A stretch of 64,000 nucleotides of DNA from Nematopogon swammerdamellus. Lineage: Eukaryota; Arthropoda; Insecta; Lepidoptera; Adelidae. Where the stretch lies: positions 6,377,971 through 6,441,970 of the forward strand of contig OX336338.1 in NCBI GenBank assembly GCA_946902875.1. The letters are read 5' to 3'. The translations under genes were made by a program, and so were the position numbers. The notes beneath the pieces are model-generated. The model ran no database searches. It saw only the letters and a program-made list of their open reading frames with translations, and was not told where the DNA came from. This document shows, piece after piece, positions 9,866-18,520 of the stretch (position 1 is its first letter; each line of letters begins with the position of its first letter).

Positions 9866-12658
9866 TTAATTGATAGGCTTAAAAAGCGTAGATACGCTAT
9901 TGTGTTTGACATACATTGAAGCCGGAATAATTTTTCGGCAGTAGAACTTTTTGAATGTGTTAGGAGATTTCCAATTTCCTCTAGCAAGAATCTCATCAAT
10001 AGGGCAGTTATCTACCCAATTCCTGGACGCAACGGCTGCTCGTACGCTCCCTGGGGGTGCTGAGATGCCTGCATCTTTAAGTATAGATCTGACCCACCCA
10101 GCGATTACAGTGCGGGAAGCGGGTTTCGGTTGCCCTGTCGTAGACAGGAATAAGCTGTCACTGTTTGCCGAGTCTCGTCTTACTTTTGACAATTCTATAA
10201 CCTGCTTTACCCAAAAGACAGGATCGAGGGCCATTTGTTTTGTGTTTGATCTAAGGCTCCATCCTGACTGCCTATATTTGGCCGAATCGGTTTTTGAACC
10301 GAAAGTAGGCCATAGAATGATCTCAAACTCGTTAATGGAACAGTGCTGAGAATCGACTCTAAGTAGTGTGAGATCGTGAACCCGCCTGCCTGAACACAAC
10401 ATTAGAAGTGTAGCTGTGTGTCTAGATACCTCGTAAAGGCTGTCGAGGGGGACCGAAGTTCTTGAAAGATATGTACACACAATAGAGGTATCCCAAATAG
10501 GTGGCCGAGTAACTTTTGGTTGTTGAAGAGAGATGGCTTTTAAAATTTGTTTCACAATCTTGTGTGAGCTCAATGATTCGGATAAATCAGTATTGCAAAA
10601 AGTAGTTACTACTGATTTGTGTACTAGAATAGTGCTATATGAAAGACCTTCTTTTTGATGGAGATCCGTTAAATATCTACCTAAATCGGAAGCACTAGGT
10701 GAAGAGGGACATACATTATGATGGTTAGTCCATTTGATCCAACGAGCCCATGCTGGCTTATATGTTTTTAACGTAGAGGGTCTCCATCCAGATAGTAGTA
10801 ACTTCTTTTGACCCTCTGACCAATTGACTAGATTTTCAGACCACCCCCACACTTCCAAACCTCTAGAGTCATTTGATCGACATTCGGGGGTGGGTAACCG
10901 GTCGATACATCTATTAGTGCTTGAGCCAGATTCTTGATTGTGAATGGAGCTGCCAAGGCTCTGCTTTTTAGGTCCGGTCTCCAGAATACTCGATCCCACC
11001 TCGGGACGACAAGTAAGTATATTCCCCGTGCTTGATTTAAGTGGCAGAGTACTCGTGGAATTAAACAGGGTGGAGGGAATACCCACGCGAGAGGATAATT
11101 CCATCTCCTTGAGAGTGCGTCGTGAAATGCCGCTTGGTGATCCGTCAGATCTAGTGTCGCATACTCCGGTACAACGTGGGCTCTCCTCGAAGCAAATAGG
11201 TCTATGATTGGGACGCCCCAGTTCGAAAAAAATACCTGAGTTGCAACTGGCTGTAAGTACCATTCTGGAGGAGTGAGATGACGAGACAGGCAATCCGCTT
11301 CTACATTGAACTTCCCTGGAATGTGATGAACGGTAAGATGAATGCGGTTCACATCTAGTAGATGGGATAAATCGAACACTATGTTCGTCAATGCGTCGGA
11401 TTTGGTCCCGCCTTCGTTGCGAATATAAGACACTACAGTACGGTTGTCGGTTTGGAGTAGTACTGACGAGAATTTCAGGAGTCGAGCGTGCCCTTGGAAG
11501 ACTTTTAGGATCGCCAACATTTCTTTCTGATTGCAATGCAGATTCTTCTCCTCCTCGCTCCAGGTACCCGATAGGTTGGAATTGTTTAATCGAGCCCCCC
11601 ATGCTATGTCTGACGCATCTGTCGTTAAGAACTGCGTTGGTGCTGGGTAATGGATTGGAGACCAGCTCTGACATTCTATTAGCCACCACTTTAACTCCTG
11701 TAGTGCCAACGCTGGGATGGGCAGGCGAGTGGATTTGTTCAATTTGAGCATCCGATTGCTGTGATTCAGTAATGCTCGAAAATTCAGTCTGCCTCTTGGT
11801 ACGACGAAGCTCGCAAAATTTAAGAGACCGATCATACTCTGCATTTCTCTCAGGTTGGTCTTGCCCTGTTGTATTAATGTTGATAATTTTTCGCGCACCG
11901 AATTGCATTTCTTCTGTGGAAGATATTTTCTGTTTTCCCATGGATCCCACATGATTCCCAGATACTCTAACGATGTCTGGGGTTCGAATACAGATTTTTC
12001 GAAATTTATCGTCCAACCTAGGTGTTCGAGTGTTTGTACTACAGTTCTCACGTGTGATTTGAGAATGCGGATGTCCTGGTTTACGATTAAAAAGTCGTCT
12101 AGATATACCAGTATGCGGATGCCTTGATCCCGGAGACTTTGAGCGACCCAATTCGTTAGAGCTGCGAATGTTTTTGGTGGGCTGTTGAGTCCGAATGGTA
12201 AGCATGTCATCTCTAAGATTTCGTTCTCGTAAACTAGACGCAGAAAACACCCGTGTGCCTTGGCTACCGGCAGGTGGAAATAGGCCTGCGACAGATCTAT
12301 CTTTGTCATCCAGTCGCCTGGTTGGAGAAAGTCCGGAACACGAAACATGTTTATAAGACGAAATTTGCTTGCGTGAACATAGACATTCAAAGCCTTTAGA
12401 TTGAAAATCGGACGAGACGTCCCGTCGCTCTTTGGTACTAGAAAGAGGGTAGAGAGAAAAGTGGGAGTTGCTTTGGCCTTCTCGAGAACTCCCTGCAGTT
12501 TCATTGTACGTATTACCTCTGACATCTCCTTGGAGGGCTGAGTGTGAAACCTTCGATCTTGACTCTGAGGCATGCACAGTGGGGGTTTTATTTTGAACGG
12601 TAAACGGTAACCTTTTATTATTTTTAACAAAAAAGTGGGAGCTCGTAAATCCTTCCAA
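9866..12658 (-). CDS. DIRS tyrosine recombinase frame
   Basis: This long open frame of 930 codons ends in a tyrosine recombinase, the enzyme that integrates a circular DNA copy and replaces the integrase of LTR elements. The N-terminal DNA-binding part runs over about residues 585-660 (SGWRPSTLKTYKPAWARW). The first catalytic Arg lies in CSGRRVHDLTLLRVD. The second box is VRAAVASR (residues 872-879), and the nucleophile is the Tyr at residue 906 in FKKFYCR. The first ~610 codons overlap the RT frame in another phase and are Ser/Arg-rich with no domain I know. The open stretch has no ATG at its very start (TTG there), so the real protein may begin inside, shortly before the recombinase domain. 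No stop or frameshift interrupts the catalytic part. Confidence 0.85.
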   Translation of the reverse strand: MEGFTSSHFFVKNNKRLPFTVQNKTPTVHASESRSKVSHSALQGDVRGNTYNETAGSSREGQSNSHFSLYPLSSTKERRDVSSDFQSKGFECLCSRKQISSYKHVSCSGLSPTRRLDDKDRSVAGLFPPAGSQGTRVFSASSLRERNLRDDMLTIRTQQPTKNIRSSNELGRSKSPGSRHPHTGISRRLFNRKPGHPHSQITRENCSTNTRTPRLDDKFRKICIRTPDIVRVSGNHVGSMGKQKISSTEEMQFGARKIININTTGQDQPERNAEYDRSLKFCELRRTKRQTEFSSITESQQSDAQIEQIHSPAHPSVGTTGVKVVANRMSELVSNPLPSTNAVLNDRCVRHSMGGSIKQFQPIGYLERGGEESALQSERNVGDPKSLPRARSTPEILVSTTPNRQPYCSVLYSQRRRDQIRRIDEHSVRFIPSTRCEPHSSYRSSHSREVQCRSGLPVSSSHSSRMVLTASCNSGIFFELGRPNHRPICFEESPRCTGVCDTRSDGSPSGISRRTLKEMELSSRVGIPSTLFNSTSTLPLKSSTGNILTCRPEVGSSILETGPKKQSLGSSIHNQESGSSTNRCIDRLPTPECRSNDSRGLEVWGWSENLVNWSEGQKKLLLSGWRPSTLKTYKPAWARWIKWTNHHNVCPSSPSASDLGRYLTDLHQKEGLSYSTILVHKSVVTTFCNTDLSESLSSHKIVKQILKAISLQQPKVTRPPIWDTSIVCTYLSRTSVPLDSLYEVSRHTATLLMLCSGRRVHDLTLLRVDSQHCSINEFEIILWPTFGSKTDSAKYRQSGWSLRSNTKQMALDPVFWVKQVIELSKVRRDSANSDSLFLSTTGQPKPASRTVIAGWVRSILKDAGISAPPGSVRAAVASRNWVDNCPIDEILARGNWKSPNTFKKFYCRKIIPASMYVKHNSVSTLFKPIN

Positions 12659-12774
12659 TGATCGTAATATTTCGTTAACTGTCCTGCGTGGAACGTTGTC
12701 CAGTCAGAATCTACGCCTTTTATTGCTTGACTCGCTTCTTTCTGGTTTGCGTTTGTTTCCTGAGAACTGACCAC
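10828..12774 (-). CDS. DIRS reverse transcriptase / RNase H / methyltransferase-like protein
   Basis: This 648-codon frame copies the element's RNA into DNA. RT motifs: FLVPKSDGTSRPIFNLK at 111-127, catalytic Asp 160 in KIDLSQAYF, LPFGLNSPP at 192-200, and YLDD at 224-227. RNase H: Asp 386 (TTDASDIAWGA), Glu 418, Asp 443 (QTDN), Asp 494 (EADCLSR). The C-terminus (about 505-600) has IIDLFASR and WVFPPPCLIPRVL, the pattern annotated in DIRS elements as an N6-adenine-methyltransferase-like domain. There is no protease. It overlaps the end of Gag by 71 bp, and its 5' part lacks an in-frame ATG (GTG at the boundary), so it is probably reached from Gag by frameshift or internal initiation. The frame is intact. 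Confidence 0.92.
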   Translation of the reverse strand: MVSSQETNANQKEASQAIKGVDSDWTTFHAGQLTKYYDHWKDLRAPTFLLKIIKGYRLPFKIKPPLCMPQSQDRRFHTQPSKEMSEVIRTMKLQGVLEKAKATPTFLSTLFLVPKSDGTSRPIFNLKALNVYVHASKFRLINMFRVPDFLQPGDWMTKIDLSQAYFHLPVAKAHGCFLRLVYENEILEMTCLPFGLNSPPKTFAALTNWVAQSLRDQGIRILVYLDDFLIVNQDIRILKSHVRTVVQTLEHLGWTINFEKSVFEPQTSLEYLGIMWDPWENRKYLPQKKCNSVREKLSTLIQQGKTNLREMQSMIGLLNFASFVVPRGRLNFRALLNHSNRMLKLNKSTRLPIPALALQELKWWLIECQSWSPIHYPAPTQFLTTDASDIAWGARLNNSNLSGTWSEEEKNLHCNQKEMLAILKVFQGHARLLKFSSVLLQTDNRTVVSYIRNEGGTKSDALTNIVFDLSHLLDVNRIHLTVHHIPGKFNVEADCLSRHLTPPEWYLQPVATQVFFSNWGVPIIDLFASRRAHVVPEYATLDLTDHQAAFHDALSRRWNYPLAWVFPPPCLIPRVLCHLNQARGIYLLVVPRWDRVFWRPDLKSRALAAPFTIKNLAQALIDVSTGYPPPNVDQMTLEVWKCGGGLKI

Positions 12775-14056
12775 GATCTCGAAAGGAGTGCGATGTTAGT
12801 GGCTTATTTGGCTCGAAATTATTCCGCCAGGGACCCTGCGCGGGCGCGTGGAACCGGGTTTGTGAGGCCTGAGCACCTTGCGCAGATGCCTGATAGTGTA
12901 CGCGAGTATTTCCTTGCGCAGGAAATCGGTAGGAGTAGTTTGTACCAACCTGTACTTGATAACCACGTTTGTTGTAATGCGTGGGTAAATTATGACCTTG
13001 CGCAGGTCTACGACTTTTATAAGATGATCCCTGCGTAGGATTTATTTTCGGTTCACTTCGCTTTGCTGAGGGCGGAGGCGCAGAGGCAGAGAGCCAAAAG
13101 GCCTTTCCTATACTACCTATCTTATCTAGCATTTTAGTAAGAGCTTCCGACTCGAACAAATTGGCGCAAGAAGGCGGGATTTTTCGCAAAGCATTTTTGA
13201 TTAGGGGATCTTTTGCATGATTGATAATGGAATCCCTCCTCTGCTGCACCATATCAGCCCTGTGGCCGTAAATCAGTTGCAACACGTCATTAGATTTTTT
13301 GCAGAACTGACCGTCCAGAAAGATTTCGTTGACCTTATTACTTACTGTGTCAAAATCCAGACTCTCCGAGCTACGCGCCCACGTCAAAAACGCTTTAACG
13401 TCTTTCTCTAAGGCCGCTTTTTGTTCAAGCGCCGCATAAGTTAGCGCAGCAAAGGATTTTTCGTGATACGATAAATCAGTACGAGCGTCAAACTGCTTTA
13501 GCTCATCATTAGCTTCTAACTCTACAAAACCGGGCGAATGGCAGTACATTTTTTGAACTTCGGAGAATCTAACCTCAGTCCAGTCACTAGATTGGAAATG
13601 CTGCAGGTCATTCAACATACATAGCATGTGTTCGGGTGTTTTCGGAACAGTTGGAACCTTGAGGGTAGTTTTCAAATTGACATTGAATTCTGGATCAGTG
13701 AGGTTTTCCTTACTAGCAGTTTTTTCGTTACTACCTACATCATCGTATTCTTCGCCAGGATAATCATCTGCGTAGAGACTGACGTAGTCCTGATCGTTTT
13801 CACCGTGTGGTGGAAGTATTTGTGTTTGTTCCGACAGGTGAATTTTTAGCTGGCTGACCACTCTTTCAGATATAGCAGACATTAATCTAGCCTCCCGTTT
13901 ACGTTTTCTTTCGCGGCGCCGCCGATTACGGCGTCGCTTATTTGTATCGGACTGACTTGATTCGGAAGAAGACGAGCTGTCCGATGAACTAGGCACTTCT
14001 GGCCCCTCCGGTTCCAGTATCGGCTCGCCTTGCTGCACTGGAGTCTGTTCGGCCAT
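12704..14056 (-). CDS. DIRS Gag-like protein
   Basis: This is a 450-codon ATG-initiated frame, first in the element. The N-terminus is acidic/Ser-rich (SSSDSSSSSESSQSD, about residues 22-37), followed at once by a strongly basic stretch (NKRRRNRRRRERKRKRE). The middle is helical-looking with no zinc knuckle, and the C-terminus is Gln/Arg/Tyr-rich, ending SNKRRRF. The position before the RT frame and the charge pattern fit the nucleic-acid-binding Gag-like product of DIRS elements; sequence similarity to other Gags is not obvious. It starts 247 bp inside the 5' ITR boundary. Uninterrupted. Confidence 0.75.
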   Translation of the reverse strand: MAEQTPVQQGEPILEPEGPEVPSSSDSSSSSESSQSDTNKRRRNRRRRERKRKREARLMSAISERVVSQLKIHLSEQTQILPPHGENDQDYVSLYADDYPGEEYDDVGSNEKTASKENLTDPEFNVNLKTTLKVPTVPKTPEHMLCMLNDLQHFQSSDWTEVRFSEVQKMYCHSPGFVELEANDELKQFDARTDLSYHEKSFAALTYAALEQKAALEKDVKAFLTWARSSESLDFDTVSNKVNEIFLDGQFCKKSNDVLQLIYGHRADMVQQRRDSIINHAKDPLIKNALRKIPPSCANLFESEALTKMLDKIGSIGKAFWLSASAPPPSAKRSEPKINPTQGSSYKSRRPAQGHNLPTHYNKRGYQVQVGTNYSYRFPAQGNTRVHYQASAQGAQASQTRFHAPAQGPWRNNFEPNKPLTSHSFRDRGQFSGNKRKPERSESSNKRRRF

Positions 14057-14302
14057 CTTGATCTATATACAAGTGAAACCAAGACAAATTAATTTCAAAA
14101 GAAAAATAATATTAAAGTTTATAACGAACGGTAACACCGTTAAATTGGACGGCTTAATAATAAATACGTGAGTGTAATGTAATTGTAAGGCGTTTCCGTA
14201 GGAGCGGTCGGTAATATAAAATAAAAAATCGAACCAAAACCGTTGCGCTGAACTGGCAGACAGGAGCAAACGGATCACCGACCACGACGGAGGAAAGGAC
14301 GC

Positions 14303-14487
14303 CAATGAGCAAGATGGCGGAACGGCGAACGGCCCATACTTTTGAGCGCCGCCGCCGCCGGATGCCTGGTGGTGGGGGAAGGAAGTAAAGGTGCGAGGAG
14401 TATAGCTATATACGAACCGTGAGTGGGAAAGGGAAGGAACGTCGCTCTCATGTGTTGCCAGTATACAGGAAAGGTACAGGGTATTAA
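14303..14487 (-). repeat. DIRS 5' inverted terminal repeat
   Basis: It pairs perfectly with 8748-8921 over 174 bp. Its outermost 44 bp (14,446-14,489) are copied in reverse complement in the internal complementary region. It includes a (GCC)n-like tract near 14,350 and should contain the element's promoter, though none is identifiable by eye. Confidence 0.92.
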
Positions 14488-14827
14488 TATCAATTATGAG
14501 GGGCATGTAGTAATTTATCTGCAGAACGAAAAATACAAACAACATTACCTCACTCAATTCTCCGGCCGTCTATGCCCACAGAGTAAATAATCACTAAGTT
14601 CATCTATGGCTGGCACAGGCAACCAGTGTTGCCAACTCGGCTACTACAAAATATGGTACTGTGGTGTTAAAAAATGCTGATAAAAAATGCTAACTTTATT
14701 TTCGAAGTGCCAAAAAATGATACCCGGGGTCCCGGGTATTCTGGGAAATTTTACCCGGGCACGAAATCGCCTGTAAACCCGGGTATACCCGGTCCCGGGT
14801 ACCCGGGTAGAAAACCCTAGCTAAGAC

Positions 14828-16600
14828 AAGGTGCCAATTTTGGCTTTGTTTGTGATGCAATTTTCATGTCACAACCACTTCATTAGTATTCACATTAGTA
14901 TGGTGCGCTTGATCATCTGCTGCCAGCTGCTCCAGTGAGCTAAATCATCTAAGCTTCGAGATTCTGAAGAAGTTGAGCTACGTGCAAATAATATAATTAT
15001 TGCACTCTCCAACAATTTTCTAACCGATGAGTGTGTAATGATTGGCGTAGGCGGGCGCCGAGGCTGTGCAGGGTGCTATGCCGCAACTAAAGCAAAAAAA
15101 CCCTCACATATTACAAATTGGTTTTTATGACTGTACCACCGACTAGTGGGGCCACAAACCCATAAGATAAAGACAATGTACCACTGGTGGGTCAAATTAG
15201 TGGGACCATGAGACACACCACATTTCTAGAGTTTACACGAGGCGGCAGCATTATGGCTGAGATACAATTTTGAATTCACTTATAAACAAATAAATAAAAG
15301 CCTTACACACAACTAGGTAAGTGAAAAAAAATAACGACTGAGTAATTAAATAAGTAAAACAACAACAAATTATAACAAGCAAATACAAGTAAGAATCTAG
15401 TGCACTCAACATACAAAGTACACCGTACCATAATAATAAACTTGAGTGACGTAACTTTTTTTTATTTGATTGTAATTACTTTGTCCTCACTTCATTCCTC
15501 GTCACATCAACGCAGTGTTCTTCATAATTTGCCCCCATGCAGGTATACTGCGCCAGAGACGCAACTTCTATGGAATGAGATTTTGAAGAAGCTGAACTAC
15601 CTGCAATACGTCTTAGCATACACAAATACGGCGGCGCGGGGAGCGATCATGACATCCGTGTGTGCAGTGCCGCACCGCCGTAGCCGATGCGATGGAAGAG
15701 TTCCCCCAGAAGCCGTAATCATCCGAAACTTGTGTCTTGCGCGTTGGATTAGAACGCGCGCGGTGTGGTGTGTAGATGCAGGGCCGACTGCTCTGAGGCT
15801 GTGGAGCTGAGACCGGAGGTCGACGAGTCGCCGCGGCTGACTGCACATCCTCTCCGCCGTAGAATTTGCTCGCTGGTCGCTCGCCTCCGCCGCAGTGGTT
15901 GGTTGTATTCTCTTTGGCCGCCGCCAGCCCTGACGGGACGGATACCGGAGCACGAAGCACATCGTGCACGAAGCAAGTACAGACTAAATAGGGAAAGGCA
16001 AGCAAGCACTTCTGTTTGTTTCAGGTCTTATTCTTGTTTTTTGGCACAGATTACCAATATTTTTTGGTGGCTAGATGGCAGCAAAAACCACACTTCTTCT
16101 TCTTCTTTTTATTTCTGGCGATTAGCCGATATACGTTCGACTTATTGCGCCAATATCAAGTCTTGAAAGATCCACGGTAATAAATAAGTACTACTTCTCA
16201 CATAGAGAAAACAAATAATTTTGATACAAACAATGAATAATTTGCACTCAGATGAAGGAGAAAATTAAAAGGGAAAATGTATATACTTTTATATTCACTA
16301 TATCAAATACAAAGAATATATATAATTATACAAATAGATCTAAATCAGTAAGTTTATAACTTAATATCATGAGTTCTAATAAAAGAGGCTAATAGTTTAA
16401 GAATTTTGAAATTATTTGAACAAAGAAGGGATGAAACATTAGTGGGAAGAGGAACCTTTGCTCGGCCTGCCATTTACTCTGTGGGCCGGCCGGCACAAGC
16501 AAAAAATAATTGATTACAGACCTACCAAGTTATCTGTGAAGTGGCAGATCAGGAACTAACAGAAGTGTCATTCGGCTGTCATATGTGTCAAAGCGTGTTC
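14828..16600. other. Intergenic or intronic region with a GC-rich block at 15,640-15,990
   Basis: Mostly AT-rich without coding support. Positions 15,640-15,990 form an isolated GC- and CpG-rich island with several open but mutually overlapping frames, none with a family signature. It could be a promoter or 5' untranslated exon of the minus-strand gene to which the exon at 7923-8151 would belong. That link is inference. The pieces ATTCTGAAGAAG(T)TGAGCTAC near 14,960 and TTTTGAAGAAGCTGAACTACCTGCAA near 15,580 look like diverged copies of one another. Confidence 0.3.
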
Positions 16601-16635
16601 AGTTCGAGTTTTCTGTCTCTTTATAGCATTTTATC

Positions 16636-17140
16636 ATGCCGAAAGCTATTCACAGTGATGCTCGGAATATAATCCTAAAAGTAAAATAGTTTTTGAAGAG
16701 GATCCTCGACAACAAGCGCCGATAATTCCATTTCATCAGATTTACAAAAGAATATAAACTGCTACAGTTTAGTGTTGTCACTTGTAAACCAAATTTTTCC
16801 CACATAACAGATACATTTTAATTTGATGTTTTGTGATTCATTGAATTTTCAGGTGTAAGCAAAGGGCTCATTTCCAAAATTTTTAAGGAAAAGAACGCTG
16901 CAGAAGAAACACGTACAAAAGTTACAACAGCTGGCAGACAAATAAAAATGGTTTTATTCATGTTGATTCATTTGACCGTGGGGTCATCTGAAGAAAAGTT
17001 CATAAATTGTACTCGGTGAGAAAAGAAATACCGACCTACGAATGGTTTCTGGATGTACTAGAAAAACAAGGAAAAACACGAAATAACTGCTTGGAGAGCC
17101 AGATATTCACAAGAAAAAAAGAAAAAAAAAACCATCTAAA
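16636..17140 (+). pseudogene. Relic of an IS630/Tc1/mariner-type transposase gene
   Basis: It begins ATG with MPKAIHSDARNIILKVK followed by a stop. The helix-turn-helix part resumes downstream (GVSKGLISKIFKEKNAAEE, about 16,850-16,910, then TTAGRQIK), and a third piece reads FDRGV...RKVHKLYSVRKEIPTYEWFLDVLEK (about 16,970-17,070). This order matches the N-terminal DNA-binding half of a DDE transposase type common in insect genomes. Several stops and frameshifts, an apparent insertion (16,745-16,850), and absence of the catalytic half make it non-functional. Confidence 0.6.
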
Positions 17141-18188
17141 ACAATATGCCTGGGGTGTGGCCTATTGATCACGACTATATAATACGTGTACAACTGAAAT
17201 CACAGCGAAATCAAGTGATCATACTTATTGTAAACCAGGATTTGAATAAACACAATTATTTTTGAGTACATACACATTTTTCACATTGAAATTGTATCCT
17301 CTATTTATTTCACTATTTACGAATAAGATATTTGTTTATACCAATATTTGGTTTTTAGTTATTTTTAGCATAATATACTCGCATGCATAGTTTTGATAAC
17401 AAGTAATAAAATCTATGGAGGAGGTTCAGCAGTAGACGTCTTCTGGCTGATAATTGTAGCAAAATAGCTATTCTAAATAGTCAACCACATATTATGTAAA
17501 ATATCTTGACTTAGGGCCCGGCCACATCACCACGGCGCGGCGGCGCGGCACCGTCATCGCCCTGGCGCCGCGCCGCGCGCCGTGACAACACCGCAGTAGT
17601 AGTAAAGTTCCGGTGCAATCGTGAATGCCGCCGTTTTATTTGATATTACACTCTCGAACCGTTCCTCTATTATGAATATCAATAAATCAGTATCAATATT
17701 GTTTGCACAAAGCAACATACGAACTGAACTGTTCGATAATGAAACATCAAATAAAACGGGGACATCCACAACACTGGCAACAATGAAACGATGGCAGCGC
17801 ACCACTCAGTTCACAGATAACTTGGTCGGTCTGTAAGCTAACTAACCAAAGAGAAATAAGCAGACAGACTGCATTAGTGTTGCCAGATTATTGTTTTCTC
17901 CGATCGTACAAATAGCTGTGCAAATAGTGAGAAATGATCCCATTTTTTAAATGTTTTTGGAAAAATAAGTCGTACCATTATTTTAATAACATTATTTTTA
18001 TTTTACAGATACTTATAAGAAAATGAAATGTGAACATTAGTAAACTTTTATAAAATGTATTCACTGTCACTTACTCGAGCGAGATAGAAACAAATTACAC
18101 TAGTGACCATAAGCGATCAAGACGTTCACATAGTGAAGACAATGCATATTTTCGAAAATTATCGATATTATGGTGCGGTTCATCGAGT
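17141..18188. other. Spacer with a GC-rich patch and small inverted repeat
   Basis: No gene supported. A very GC-rich run lies at 17,515-17,590. An inverted pair GTTTTATTTGATATTA (17,633-17,648) and an imperfect complement ending ATCAAATAAAAC (17,746-17,757) bracket about 100 bp, possibly a decayed small element. Confidence 0.3.
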
Positions 18189-18330
18189 CATCATCATCAT
18201 CAGCCTGTATCGGTCCACTGCTGGACATAGGCCTCTCCCAAGGCACGCCACCACACGCGGTCTTCCGCTCTTCTCATCCATCCACTCCCGGCTACCTTTT
18301 TTAGGTCATCTGTCCACCTAGCCGGAGTTC
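18189..18330 (-). repeat. 3' tail of an RTE-type non-LTR retrotransposon, copy 1
   Basis: (CAT)n followed by CAGCCTGTATCGGTCCACTG and CTGGACATAGGCCTCTCCC. Read on the minus strand this is the conserved 3' end with a (ATG)n tail typical of lepidopteran RTE elements. A second copy follows at 18,374. Confidence 0.65.
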
Positions 18331-18373
18331 ATCGAGTATTTATGATAAATTAAAAAAATCAACATTTGGTACA

Positions 18374-18520
18374 TCGTCATCATCATCATCAGCGCGTATT
18401 GGTCTACTGCTGGACATATGCCTCCCCCAAGTCACTACACCACACGTGCTTTTCCGCTATTCTCATCCATCCACTCCCGGCTACATTTTAGGTAATCTGT
18501 CCACCTAGCCGGGAGGCGTC
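18374..18520 (-). repeat. 3' tail of an RTE-type non-LTR retrotransposon, copy 2
   Basis: Diverged head-to-tail copy of 18,189-18,330 with the same (CAT)n start and the CTGCTGGACATATGCCTCCC block. Confidence 0.65.

Larger units (their letters stand above)
8702..14487 (-). mobile_element. Complete-looking DIRS-type (tyrosine recombinase) retrotransposon
   Basis: On the minus strand the order is: 5' inverted terminal repeat (14,303-14,487), Gag frame, RT/RNase H/methyltransferase-like frame, tyrosine recombinase frame, an 0.8-kb non-coding stretch, an internal complementary region (8951-9055), and the 3' inverted terminal repeat (8702-8921). The two ITRs match perfectly over 174 bp (8748-8921 with 14,303-14,476). 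There is no direct-repeat LTR, no DDE integrase and no protease. All three frames are uninterrupted. Both ends lie at TTAAT, the sequence also found at the joined junction in the internal region. The identical ITRs and intact frames suggest a recent, possibly still competent copy (inference). Confidence 0.93.
8151..14827. mobile_element. Non-autonomous hAT-type element (8159-14819) with 8-bp TSD, split by a DIRS element
   Basis: The direct repeat GCTAAGAC occurs at 8151-8158 and 14820-14827. Directly inside are inverted ends TAGGGTTTTC (8159-8168) and GAAAACCCTA (14810-14819). An 8-bp TSD and TAGGG-type ends fit the hAT superfamily. Both ends are rich in subterminal CCCGGGTA-like motifs, especially 14,720-14,810. 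Removing the DIRS insertion (8702-14487) leaves about 875 bp without a transposase frame, so this copy would have depended on a helper. The nesting order is hAT first, DIRS second. Confidence 0.75.

Noticed and set aside
9951..12127. Plus-strand open frames of 60-132 codons across the DIRS element
   Set aside because: They are antisense to the recombinase and RT coding regions and carry no domain.
9012..14489. Reading the TTAA-flanked ends as a piggyBac-type DNA transposon
   Set aside because: The interior encodes RT, RNase H and a tyrosine recombinase and no DDE transposase, and the internal complementary region fits DIRS.
15400..16166. Overlapping open frames of 86-136 codons
   Set aside because: All lie in a GC-rich island, in several conflicting frames, with no recognisable domain.
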